The notes under the pieces: generated by a model
The model's input: the letters and a program-made list of their open reading frames with translations, nothing else
Told to the model about the DNA's origin: nothing
The model's database searches: none
Program-made: the position numbers and the translations under genes
NCBI RefSeq assembly: GCF_017826695.1
Contig: NZ_JAFFZW010000003.1
Span: 62,001-126,000 of the forward strand
DNA from: Pseudomonas alliivorans
GTDB taxonomy: Bacteria; Pseudomonadota; Gammaproteobacteria; Pseudomonadales; Pseudomonadaceae
Reading direction: 5' to 3'
DNA length: 64,000 bases
Shown: piece after piece, positions 29,570 to 37,538 of the stretch
Numbering within the stretch: the stretch's first letter is position 1
Layout of the letters: every line of letters begins with the position of its first letter

Positions 29570-31621
29570 GTGAGCGCGAACAACCCGCTTCTGCAATCGT
29601 ACGACCTGCCACCCTTCTCGGCGATCCGTGCCGAGCATGTCAAACCTGCCATCGAACAGATTCTGGCGGATAACCGCGCTGCAATTGCCGACATTCTCGC
29701 CAAACAGGGATCGACACCGACCTGGGCCGGACTGGTACTGACCATGGACGAGCTGAATGATCGTCTCGGCGCCGCCTGGAGCCCGGTCAGCCATTTGAAT
29801 GCCGTGTGCAACAGCGCCGAACTGCGCGAAGCCTATGAGTCTTGCCTGCCTGCATTGAGCGCCTACTCCACGGAGATGGGTCAGAACCGCGAGCTGTTCC
29901 AGGCTTATGAGGCGCTGGCCAATAGTCCGGAAGCAGCGAATTTCGACGTTGGCCAGAAGACCATTCTGGAACAGTCGCTGCGTGATTTCCGCCTGTCCGG
30001 TATCGACCTGCCGCCCGAGCAGCAGAAACGATATGCCGAGGTGCAGAGCAAGCTGTCGGAACTGGGCAGCCAGTTCTCCAACCAGTTGCTGGACGCCACT
30101 CAGGCCTGGACCAAGCTGGTCGCCGATGAATCCGCTCTCGCCGGCCTGACCGACTCGGCCAGGCAGCAGATGGCTGCGGCCGCCAAGGCCAAGGGGCTGG
30201 ACGGCTACCTGATCACCCTGGAATTCCCGAGCTACTACGCGGTGATGACCTACGCCGAAGACCGCGCCCTGCGTGAAGAACTCTATGCGGCCTACTGCAC
30301 TCGCGCCTCCGATCAAGGCCCGAATGCTGGCAAGAACGACAACGGCCCGGTCATGGAGCAGATCCTCGACCTGCGTCAGGAACTGGCCCAGCTTCTGGGT
30401 TACGCAAACTTCGCGGAACTGAGCCTGGCGACCAAAATGGCCGAGTCCAGCGATCAGGTGCTGAGTTTCCTGCGCGATCTGGCCAAGCGCAGCAAGCCGT
30501 TTGCCGTACAGGATCTGGAAGAGCTCAAGGCGTACGCCGCCGAACAGGGCTGTCCGGATCTGCAAAGCTGGGACAGCGGATTTTACAGCGAAAAATTGCG
30601 TGAGCAGCGCTACAGCGTTTCCCAGGAAGCCCTGCGCGTCTATTTCCCGATCGACAAGGTGCTGAGCGGCCTGTTCGCTATCGTTCAGCGTCTGTACGGC
30701 ATCGAAATCGCCGAGCAGAAAGGCTTCGACACCTGGCACCCGGACGTTCGTCTGTTCGAAATCAAGGAAAACGGTCAGCACGTCGGCCGCTTCTTCTTCG
30801 ACCTGTACGCCCGCGCCAACAAGCGTGGCGGTGCCTGGATGGACGGCGCCCGCGACCGTCGTCGCACCGCTGAAGGCACTCTGCAGAGCCCGGTTGCCAA
30901 TCTGGTCTGCAACTTCACCCCGGCCGTCGGCGGCAAGCCTGCCTTGCTGACCCATGACGAAGTCACCACGCTGTTCCACGAGTTCGGCCACGGTCTGCAT
31001 CACCTGCTGACCCGCATTGATCACGCCGGTGTATCCGGCATCAATGGCGTGGCATGGGACGCGGTCGAGCTGCCAAGCCAGTTCATGGAAAACTGGTGTT
31101 GGGAGCCGGAAGGCCTGGCGCTCATCTCCGGTCACTACGAAACCGGCGCACCGCTGCCGCAGGACTTGCTGGAGAAGATGCTCGCTGCACGTAACTTCCA
31201 TTCCGGCCTGATGATGGTCCGTCAGTTGGAGTTCTCGCTGTTCGACTTCGAACTGCACGCCACTCATGGAGATGGCCGCGGTGTGCTGCAGGTACTGGAA
31301 GGTATTCGCGACGAAGTATCGGTCATGCGCCCGCCCGCCTACAACCGCTTTCCCAACAGCTTCGCGCATATCTTCGCGGGCGGCTACGCAGCGGGTTACT
31401 ACAGCTACAAGTGGGCTGAAGTGCTTTCGGCTGATGCGTTTTCGAAGTTCGAGGAAGACGGCGTGCTCAATGCCGAAACCGGTCGCGCCTTCCGCGAAGC
31501 GATTCTGGCCCGTGGCGGTTCGCAGGCACCAATGGTGCTGTTCGTCGACTTCCGCGGACGCGAGCCGTCGATTGACGCACTCTTGCGCCACAGTGGTTTG
31601 AGTGAGGACGCGGCAGCATGA
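29570..31621 (+). CDS. prlC: Oligopeptidase A
   Basis: Cytoplasmic M3-family zinc metallopeptidase of 683 residues that degrades short peptides, including cleaved signal peptides. The active site is TTLFHEFGHGLHHLL (HEFGH) with the third ligand Glu further on in MENWCWEPEGL. The start is GTG at 29570 (followed by SANNPLLQSYDLPPF), with AAGGTG eight bases upstream. The stop overlaps the yheV start (ATGA), so the two are translationally coupled, as seen elsewhere in gammaproteobacteria. Confidence 0.97.
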   Translation: MSANNPLLQSYDLPPFSAIRAEHVKPAIEQILADNRAAIADILAKQGSTPTWAGLVLTMDELNDRLGAAWSPVSHLNAVCNSAELREAYESCLPALSAYSTEMGQNRELFQAYEALANSPEAANFDVGQKTILEQSLRDFRLSGIDLPPEQQKRYAEVQSKLSELGSQFSNQLLDATQAWTKLVADESALAGLTDSARQQMAAAAKAKGLDGYLITLEFPSYYAVMTYAEDRALREELYAAYCTRASDQGPNAGKNDNGPVMEQILDLRQELAQLLGYANFAELSLATKMAESSDQVLSFLRDLAKRSKPFAVQDLEELKAYAAEQGCPDLQSWDSGFYSEKLREQRYSVSQEALRVYFPIDKVLSGLFAIVQRLYGIEIAEQKGFDTWHPDVRLFEIKENGQHVGRFFFDLYARANKRGGAWMDGARDRRRTAEGTLQSPVANLVCNFTPAVGGKPALLTHDEVTTLFHEFGHGLHHLLTRIDHAGVSGINGVAWDAVELPSQFMENWCWEPEGLALISGHYETGAPLPQDLLEKMLAARNFHSGLMMVRQLEFSLFDFELHATHGDGRGVLQVLEGIRDEVSVMRPPAYNRFPNSFAHIFAGGYAAGYYSYKWAEVLSADAFSKFEEDGVLNAETGRAFREAILARGGSQAPMVLFVDFRGREPSIDALLRHSGLSEDAAA

Positions 31622-31905
31622 CCGATACACCTGCGGTCGTTACCAAAAAACGCTTCATCGCCGGTGCGGTCTGCCCCGCGTGCAGCGAGCCGGACAAGTT
31701 GATGATGTGGAGCGAGGACGAGGTTCCGCACCGTGAGTGCGTGAACTGCGGCTACAGCGATACGCTCAACGAGCAAGGGCTTTCGGTGCCGAAAGAGTTG
31801 GGCACTCGGGTCAACAAGGTGGCGGTCAAGCCCGCCGATCCGAAGGTGCAGGGCGTGCAGTTCTTTCCGAATCCGAAGTTGAAGAAGCCGGTAGATCCGA
31901 GCTGA
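31618..31905 (+). CDS. yheV: YheV family zinc-ribbon protein
   Basis: A 95-residue protein with a four-Cys zinc ribbon: Cys19, Cys22, Cys41 and Cys44 (VCPACSEPD ... ECVNCGYSD), as in YheV-like metal-binding proteins. The C-terminal part is Lys and Pro rich. It overlaps the prlC stop codon by four bases and is probably co-translated with it. Function not established; a role tied to the peptidase or RNA binding is conceivable but not shown. Confidence 0.9.
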   Translation: MTDTPAVVTKKRFIAGAVCPACSEPDKLMMWSEDEVPHRECVNCGYSDTLNEQGLSVPKELGTRVNKVAVKPADPKVQGVQFFPNPKLKKPVDPS

Positions 31906-31924
31906 CCGGCCTCGATTACAGGAT

Positions 31925-31953
31925 GCATCAGGGCTTTTTCAAAGCCCTGATGC
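31925..31953. terminator. Perfect 13-bp hairpin after yheV
   Basis: GCATCAGGGCTTT-TTC-AAAGCCCTGATGC is a perfect inverted repeat between the converging yheV and unknown small gene. No U-tract follows on either strand, so it may act by strong structure alone or with Rho. Confidence 0.6.
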
Positions 31954-31968
31954 TCTGGAGCTCGATGC

Positions 31969-32256
31969 TCAGCTTTTTATGGAAAGATCCATTTTCATGA
32001 AGGCATTGACCAGTTCAAGCAATATCTCGTCGTCTGCAGCGTCGGTTTTTTGATTGCCATCGACGTCCGCCTTACTTTTAACCGTGTCATAAGGTGCCCC
32101 TTTTGCCGGGGCTGTCACGAACGCGGTAAATTCGGTGTCGCCCTTCTGGTCTGGCTTTCGATTGGGAAGCTCGCTGTTCCAGAACTCTACGATTACTTCA
32201 GGGGTGTCATCGCCCTCAATTTCGGCAATAGACAATCTGACCTCATAGGTAGCCAT
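31969..32256 (-). CDS. Small acidic protein of unknown function (paralogue 1)
   Basis: A 95-residue acidic protein with no signal peptide or transmembrane segment; I do not recognise a family. The start is MATYEVRLSIAEIEGDD, with a purine-rich GGAGATCAAGGAA upstream. The N-terminus (MAxYxVRLS) and C-terminus (DDEILLELVNAF) align with those of the gene at 32322-32552, so the two appear to be tandem duplicates. Base composition is lower in GC than the neighbours. The pair is bounded by yheV and the LexA-controlled gene. Confidence 0.7.
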   Translation of the reverse strand: MATYEVRLSIAEIEGDDTPEVIVEFWNSELPNRKPDQKGDTEFTAFVTAPAKGAPYDTVKSKADVDGNQKTDAADDEILLELVNAFMKMDLSIKS

Positions 32257-32321
32257 TTCCTTGATCTCCTGTTTCTTGATTTCGTCTGGAGCGGTATCAC
32301 GGCACTTCTGACGAGCGCGCT

Positions 32322-32552
32322 CTATCCTTCCGACAACTCAACGATTTTTTCTTTGAATGAGCGAGCAAGCTCAATCAGTATTTCGGCTATGTCTTCATCA
32401 CCCCTGATGTCGAGTTCGCACTCCTGACGGGTGTCCAGCGTGAGTAAAACAGAGCTGATGAGGATTTTGTTTTCGTACAATTCGGCAGAAATTTCGGGGT
32501 ACTTCTTTTTATTCAAATCGTCTGCTGACAACCGAACCACGTATTTGGCCAT
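32322..32552 (-). CDS. Small acidic protein of unknown function (paralogue 2)
   Basis: A 76-residue protein, cytoplasmic by appearance, starting MAKYVVRLSADDLNKKKYPE with GAGGTG just upstream. It shares the beginning (MAxYxVRLS) and the end (EDIAEILIELARSFKEKI versus DDEILLELVNAFMKMDL) with its downstream neighbour but lacks the about 20-residue Lys/Asp-rich insert. The 65 bases between the two contain no terminator, so they are probably co-transcribed. Function unknown. Confidence 0.7.
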   Translation of the reverse strand: MAKYVVRLSADDLNKKKYPEISAELYENKILISSVLLTLDTRQECELDIRGDEDIAEILIELARSFKEKIVELSEG

Positions 32553-32737
32553 ACCCACCTCTTCGTCAGGCACGTTGCCAGGGTCAACCGATCTGGCATT
32601 CGATCAAGCTATGCCTGGTCGATAAAGTCGTCTACTGACAGAAATGACAGGTGGGCGAACGTACAGGGCGGTCTTACCGCTGGTCAGCAGACCGAGGTTT
32701 TCGGGTCATACCGGTCGGGTATTCTGTGATTTTAGTT

Positions 32738-32757
32738 TACTGTATGTATAAACAGTA
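32738..32757. promoter_or_regulatory. LexA (SOS) box
   Basis: CTGTATGTATAAACAG, within TACTGT...ACAGTA, fits the gammaproteobacterial LexA consensus CTGTATATANATANACAG-type with the invariant CTG-N10-CAG core. Flanking TA and TA extend the palindrome. It lies 15 bases before the ATG of the radical SAM gene, so bound LexA would block its transcription. Confidence 0.9.
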
Positions 32758-32772
32758 TTCGGGTCATGTCAG

Positions 32773-33831
32773 ATGTCCAACTCCCTTCCCCTGCGCGGGC
32801 GCGGCACCGCCAGTAATCCGCATAACCGTTTCGCGCCCAGCCGTTCCGTTGCCGAGGACGATGGCTGGTATCAGGAAGTCCCGATGACTCAGGGCACCAC
32901 GGTCACGTTCGAGACCGCCAAGAGCATCATCACCCGCAATACCTCGCCGGATATTCCATTTGATCGCTCGATCAATCCCTATCGAGGGTGTGAACACGGC
33001 TGCATCTACTGCTTCGCCAGGCCCAGCCACGCGTACTGGGACATGTCGCCGGGGCTGGATTTCGAGACGAAGCTGATCGCCAAGACCAACGCGGCCGCGT
33101 TGCTGGAACAACAGCTGTCGAAACCCGGCTATCGCTGCGCGCCGATCACGCTGGGTGCCAATACCGATCCTTATCAGCCCATTGAGCGCGAACACAGGAT
33201 CACCCGCGCCACGCTGGAGGTATTACTGCGCTATCGTCACCCGGTGAGCATCATCACCAAGGGTTCGCTGATTCTGCGTGACCTGGATCTGCTGGCGGAA
33301 ATGGCCAGGCTGCGGTTGGTATCGGTGTTCATCAGCCTGACGACGCTGGACGACGAGCTCAAGCGCATTCTTGAGCCCAGGGCGGCAGCACCCAGGGCGC
33401 GGCTGAGGGCGATCAAGGTGTTGCGTCAGGCCGGGGTGCCGGTGGGTGTGCTCTGTGCGCCGATGATTCCGATGATCAACGACAGTGAACTGGAAGCAAT
33501 GCTGAACGAGGCCAAGGCGGCCGGTGCGCTGAGTGCAAGTTATGTGATGCTGCGCCTGCCCCTTGAAGTGGCGCCATTGTTCGACGAATGGCTAAAGACG
33601 CACTATCCCCAGCGCGCCGATCATGTGCTGAGTCTGATCCGCCAGAGCCGGGGCGGTGCGCTTTACGACAGCCAGTTCGGCACTCGCATGCGTGGTGAAG
33701 GTCCATTTGCAGACCTGCTTGCTCAACGCTACACCATGGCGGTCAAACGCCTGGGACTGAACAGACGTGAAAGCTTGGTTCTGGATTGCGATGCGTTTTG
33801 CCCTCCGGGCGGCCAGATGTCATTGCTGTAA
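32773..33831 (+). CDS. Radical SAM protein, SplB-like, SOS controlled
   Basis: A 352-residue radical SAM enzyme. The [4Fe-4S] motif is Cys73-EHG-Cys77-IY-Cys80 (CxxxCxxC). The family (PA0069 type) resembles spore photoproduct lyase in overall pattern, including NPYRGCEHGCIYCFARPSHAYWD and TLGANTDPYQPIERE. Substrate unknown. In P. aeruginosa the equivalent gene belongs to the LexA regulon, and a strong LexA box lies directly upstream here, supporting a role in the DNA damage response. The frame chosen starts at 32773; an ATG at 32766 is out of frame. Confidence 0.9.
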   Translation: MSNSLPLRGRGTASNPHNRFAPSRSVAEDDGWYQEVPMTQGTTVTFETAKSIITRNTSPDIPFDRSINPYRGCEHGCIYCFARPSHAYWDMSPGLDFETKLIAKTNAAALLEQQLSKPGYRCAPITLGANTDPYQPIEREHRITRATLEVLLRYRHPVSIITKGSLILRDLDLLAEMARLRLVSVFISLTTLDDELKRILEPRAAAPRARLRAIKVLRQAGVPVGVLCAPMIPMINDSELEAMLNEAKAAGALSASYVMLRLPLEVAPLFDEWLKTHYPQRADHVLSLIRQSRGGALYDSQFGTRMRGEGPFADLLAQRYTMAVKRLGLNRRESLVLDCDAFCPPGGQMSLL

Positions 33832-34037
33832 CGAATTTGGGACTATCGTGCAAACCCGCATTCCAGAGCGGTCGCATTCAGTTTCACTTAAGCTTGGGCG
33901 TTTAGTCTGTAACTCGGAGTGACACCAGCGGTAGCGTTCAAAGGATTTGTTCGTGAGGCCAAACAACAGGGATCACATCCGGCTCTGGTTAAGCACGCAT
34001 GAAGAATCCACATCAATCCGTCAGAGAGGATGAAGAC

Positions 34038-34778
34038 ATGAGAGACATGGATAAACAGCCGTCGGCTACGTCGGCCAGCACACATAGCCACTCGGATAGC
34101 GCCGACGTAGCGTTGAAACACATCGTCGATGGCTTCGTACATTTTCGTAAGGAAGTCTTCCCACAACAGGAAGAGCTTTTCAAGAAACTGGCTACCGCGC
34201 AATCGCCGCGAGCCATGTTCATTACCTGCGCGGATTCGCGCATCGTTCCCGAGCTGATCACTCAGAGCTCGCCGGGCGACCTTTTCGTGACGCGTAACGT
34301 CGGCAACGTCGTTCCGCCGTACGGCCAGATGAACGGTGGTGTATCCACGGCTCTGGAATATGCGGTCGTTGCGCTGGGCGTGCAACACATCATCGTCTGC
34401 GGTCACTCTGACTGCGGTGCCATGCGAGCGGTACTCAACCCCGACAGTCTGGACAAGATGCCAACGGTAAAAGCCTGGCTGCGCCACGCAGAGGTTGCCC
34501 GTACCGTCGTCGAACAGAATTGCAGCTGCAGTGGCGAGCTGGAAACCATGCAGGTCCTGACTCAGGAAAACGTGATTTCCCAGTTGCAGCACTTGCGCAC
34601 GCACCCTTCGGTTGCAGCCAAGATGGCCAGCGGTCAGCTGTTCATTCACGGCTGGGTCTACAGCATCGAAACCAGTGAAATCCTGGCTTATGACGCTGAA
34701 AGTGATCGCTTCGTGCCGCTCGACGGCTCGGGCCCGACACCGATGGCTTCCCCGAAAGCACGCTTTTCAGCTGACTGA
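34038..34778 (+). CDS. Beta-class carbonic anhydrase
   Basis: Hydrates CO2 to bicarbonate. Of 246 residues, the zinc site is Cys64-A-D66-S-R68, His123 and Cys126 (TCADSR, CGHSDCGAM). A His/Ser/Asp-rich tail of about 25 residues opens the protein. The start at 34038 has an AGAGGATGAAGAC site; an ATG 39 bases upstream is less likely. A SulP transporter gene follows 101 bases downstream, as in the PA0102-PA0103 pair of P. aeruginosa, suggesting joint bicarbonate handling. Confidence 0.94.
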   Translation: MRDMDKQPSATSASTHSHSDSADVALKHIVDGFVHFRKEVFPQQEELFKKLATAQSPRAMFITCADSRIVPELITQSSPGDLFVTRNVGNVVPPYGQMNGGVSTALEYAVVALGVQHIIVCGHSDCGAMRAVLNPDSLDKMPTVKAWLRHAEVARTVVEQNCSCSGELETMQVLTQENVISQLQHLRTHPSVAAKMASGQLFIHGWVYSIETSEILAYDAESDRFVPLDGSGPTPMASPKARFSAD

Positions 34779-34879
34779 CAACAGTCACGGCTGACGGCAC
34801 ACCCTTCTTTAGCTGGTGGCGGCTGCGCATGGAGCGCGCCGCCAGCTTTGCCTCGTCTGAAGAATCCCGGAGAAGTGTC

Positions 34880-36412
34880 ATGGGTGCTACAGCATTGAAA
34901 TCCGTTTTACCACGGGAGCTGCTTGCTTCCGTGGTGGTGTTCCTGGTGGCCCTGCCCTTGTGCATGGGCATCGCAATCGCGTCTGGCATGCCACCTGCCA
35001 AGGGTTTGATCACGGGCATCGTTGGTGGTCTTGTTGTGGGCTGGCTGGCCGGCTCGCCTTTGCAGGTCAGCGGTCCTGCCGCAGGCCTCGCCGTCCTGGT
35101 CTTCGAAGTCGTACGCGAGCACGGAATGGCGATGTTGGGGCCGATTCTCCTGCTGGCCGGTCTGCTTCAATTGCTGGCCGGTCGATTCAAGCTCGGCTGC
35201 TGGTTCCGTGTCACGGCACCTGCCGTCGTTTACGGAATGCTCGCCGGTATCGGCATTCTGATCGTGCTGTCACAGGCCCATGTCATGTTCGACAGCGGGC
35301 CGAAACCTTCCGGGCTGGATAACCTGATCGGTTTCCCGGCAACGCTGGTCCAGGCCATCGGGCCGGGAGCGGGCATGCAGGCGGGTATGCTGGGCCTGGG
35401 TACAATCCTGATCATGTGGGGCTGGGAAAAAATTCGTCCCGCGTCGCTGCGCTTTGTTCCAGGCGCCCTGCTGGGCGTCGGTATTGCGACCGCCGTCAGT
35501 CTGTTCATGGCGCTGGACGTCAAGCGTGTGCAGGTGCCTGAAAACCTCTCCGATGCCATCGACTGGCTGCGCCCTGCCGACCTGATGAACCTGGCCGACC
35601 CTGCGATCCTGATCGCGGCAATCGCTGTGGCCTTTATCGCCAGTGCCGAAACGCTGCTCTCTGCCGCAGCGGTCGACCGCATGCACAGCGGTGTGCGTTC
35701 GGACTTCGACAAGGAGCTGAGTGCCCAGGGCGTGGGTAACATGCTCTGCGGTCTGTTGGGCGCGTTGCCAATGACAGGTGTGATCGTGCGCAGTTCGGCC
35801 AACGTTCAGGCCGGTGCGACAACACGCTTCTCGACGATTTTCCACGGCCTCTGGCTGCTGGCGTTCGTCCTGCTGCTGTCCAGCGTACTGCAGAGCATTC
35901 CGGTCGCCAGTCTTGCAGGTGTGCTGGTGTATACCGGTCTGAAGCTGGTCGATCTGAAAACGTTCAAGGGGCTGGGGCGCTATGGTCGCATGCCGATGTT
36001 CACGTACGCCGCAACCGCTGGCGCGATCATCTTCACCGACCTGTTGACCGGTGTTCTGGTGGGCTTCGGTCTGACACTGGTCAAGCTGGCGCTCAAGGCT
36101 TCGCGACTGAAGATCAATCTGGTCGAGCTGCCGGGCAAGAGCGAGTACGAGCTGCGTCTGGTCGGTGCGGCGACGTTCCTCAAAGTGCCTGCGTTGACTC
36201 AGGTGCTGGGCACCGTTCCGGTCGGCAGCACCTTGCATGTGCCACTGAACAACCTGTCCTATATCGACCACTCCTGTCTGGAGCTGCTTGAAGACTGGGG
36301 GCGTGCCAATGCCGCTCACGGAACCAAGCTGGTGATCGAACCCCGGGGCTTGAAGCGTCGACTCGAAGGTAGGGTGTACACCAACACGGGGATTGGCTCA
36401 GGCGCTGCCTGA
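34880..36412 (+). CDS. SulP family transporter, probably bicarbonate (paired with carbonic anhydrase)
   Basis: A 510-residue inner-membrane SulP transporter. The N-terminal region has VVFLVALPLCMGIAIASGMP and GLITGIVGGLVVGWLAGSPL; about 10-12 hydrophobic segments follow. A STAS-type end (FLKVPALTQVLGTVPVG ... LSYIDHSCLELLEDW) closes it. It differs clearly from the SulP gene at 12198. Adjacency to a carbonic anhydrase suggests HCO3- uptake rather than sulfate; this is an inference. The start has GGAG upstream. Confidence 0.85.
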   Translation: MGATALKSVLPRELLASVVVFLVALPLCMGIAIASGMPPAKGLITGIVGGLVVGWLAGSPLQVSGPAAGLAVLVFEVVREHGMAMLGPILLLAGLLQLLAGRFKLGCWFRVTAPAVVYGMLAGIGILIVLSQAHVMFDSGPKPSGLDNLIGFPATLVQAIGPGAGMQAGMLGLGTILIMWGWEKIRPASLRFVPGALLGVGIATAVSLFMALDVKRVQVPENLSDAIDWLRPADLMNLADPAILIAAIAVAFIASAETLLSAAAVDRMHSGVRSDFDKELSAQGVGNMLCGLLGALPMTGVIVRSSANVQAGATTRFSTIFHGLWLLAFVLLLSSVLQSIPVASLAGVLVYTGLKLVDLKTFKGLGRYGRMPMFTYAATAGAIIFTDLLTGVLVGFGLTLVKLALKASRLKINLVELPGKSEYELRLVGAATFLKVPALTQVLGTVPVGSTLHVPLNNLSYIDHSCLELLEDWGRANAAHGTKLVIEPRGLKRRLEGRVYTNTGIGSGAA

Positions 36413-36535
36413 TCAAGTCTGCTGTTGATCGGCGTACAGGTTGATCTGCATCAGGGAGCCGGATGGGTCTTCGCGTAGCAGCGGAGCGTCATTCGGCTCC
36501 TTCCTTTGCGGCGAAGACATGAATTCGGTGGCGAA

Positions 36536-37186
36536 TCAGCCCGCGGAACGTTCCAGTTCCAGACCGATACCCAATTGACGTGACAGGCTAGGCCAGCGCT
36601 TCCAGGCGGCTTCGGTGTCGGGACTGCTCAATTTCTCGCGATAGGCCTCGACCGAGTCCAGCGCGAAATCCTCATCATCAAGCAACTGATCGACGGCATG
36701 GTGGACAGCCTCGTCCAACTGGTTGGCAAACTGTTCGCCGATCAACTGGTGGGCGATCACGCTGGCAACTGTCGTGTTGGATGGAATCAGCGGCTGGCCG
36801 AAATGCTTGATGTAGAGATCATTTACTTCCTCGACCAGCCGATGCGCCAGATAAGCCTCATCCAGCAGGCTGTCGAGTCCTTCATGGCCTTGCATGATTT
36901 CAGGGGGTGCAGTGAAGAAGTGCTCGGCAATCTTGAGCACCGGTTTTATCTGTCCTTCGATGCCCGCCTCGATTGCCACTTCGTGTGCGGCTTCCAGTAG
37001 GTCGGGGACCAGGTCTATATAAGCACTGACAAAACGCGTCAGTGCTCCCTGTGCGTCAACTTCGGGCAGGTGGATGGCAGGATGAAGGTGCGGAAGCTGA
37101 GTTTTCAGCTGTTGCAGCAACTGGCCTGTCTCGGCCTCGTGCTGGTGTGCTCGTTGGATCTGCTCGCGCAATGCGGCCGTGTTCAT
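36536..37186 (-). CDS. Conserved hypothetical protein
   Basis: A 216-residue, mostly helical, soluble protein; I do not recognise a domain. It has no signal peptide. Features include a helical N-terminus (MNTAALREQIQRAHQHEAE) and acidic runs (QLLDDEDFALDSVEAYREK). Start 37186 has AGGAGCCC upstream. A gene of this kind is found at the same place, between the SulP and coxB genes, in P. aeruginosa (PA0104 position), so it is conserved in the genus. Confidence 0.72.
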   Translation of the reverse strand: MNTAALREQIQRAHQHEAETGQLLQQLKTQLPHLHPAIHLPEVDAQGALTRFVSAYIDLVPDLLEAAHEVAIEAGIEGQIKPVLKIAEHFFTAPPEIMQGHEGLDSLLDEAYLAHRLVEEVNDLYIKHFGQPLIPSNTTVASVIAHQLIGEQFANQLDEAVHHAVDQLLDDEDFALDSVEAYREKLSSPDTEAAWKRWPSLSRQLGIGLELERSAG

Positions 37187-37538
37187 GACGGTATGGGCTC
37201 CTGAAAGCATATAACCAGGTGGGTGTTATTGATCAAAGTCATACGTTAGCTTGATTAACTATATAGCTCAGACGTTTTTGTCATAACTAATTCACATTTA
37301 TATGTTTTTGCTCTAAAAACTCTTTTTTGAAGCGGTTGCCGGGGTTCGACCGGTAAATACGTTCGCTGTTTGCCACGTTGCACTCATCCGGCGCTGCGTT
37401 GCGTTTCTCCCGCCGTGTCTATACTCGACGTCTGAGGAAGTCGGCTTGTGACCCCTGGTCATGGTCCTGCAGTCGGTAGCCCACTGCCTTGCCCGCGGCC
37501 CGATCCGCGTAGAACAAGAGTGTGTGGGGGAACCCGAA
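37187..37538. promoter_or_regulatory. 352-base region upstream of coxB with candidate promoter sites
   Basis: The left half is AT-rich. TTGAT-CAAA-GTCAT at 37229-37242 resembles an Anr/FNR site (nine of ten consensus bases). Further right, CTATACT at 37419-37425 matches the RpoS -10 consensus, about 115 bases before the coxB ATG. In P. aeruginosa the aa3 oxidase genes are induced by RpoS under starvation and repressed otherwise. No gene is seen in this stretch. Sites are inferred by eye only. Confidence 0.5.

Noticed and set aside
29210..31630. 806-codon reverse-strand frame opposite prlC
   Set aside because: It lies antisense to a complete, motif-bearing oligopeptidase gene, has low-complexity composition and no domain. 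Such frames arise from the third-position GC bias of the real gene; only its end is the true carbonic anhydrase frame.
34880..36412. SulP gene as a sulfate permease cysP/cysZ type
   Set aside because: Carbonic anhydrase adjacency favours bicarbonate; sulfate remains possible, so no sulfate symbol was given.
37340..37362. GGGGTTCGACCGG stretch resembling a tRNA T-arm
   Set aside because: No cloverleaf can be built around it and no acceptor stem is present.
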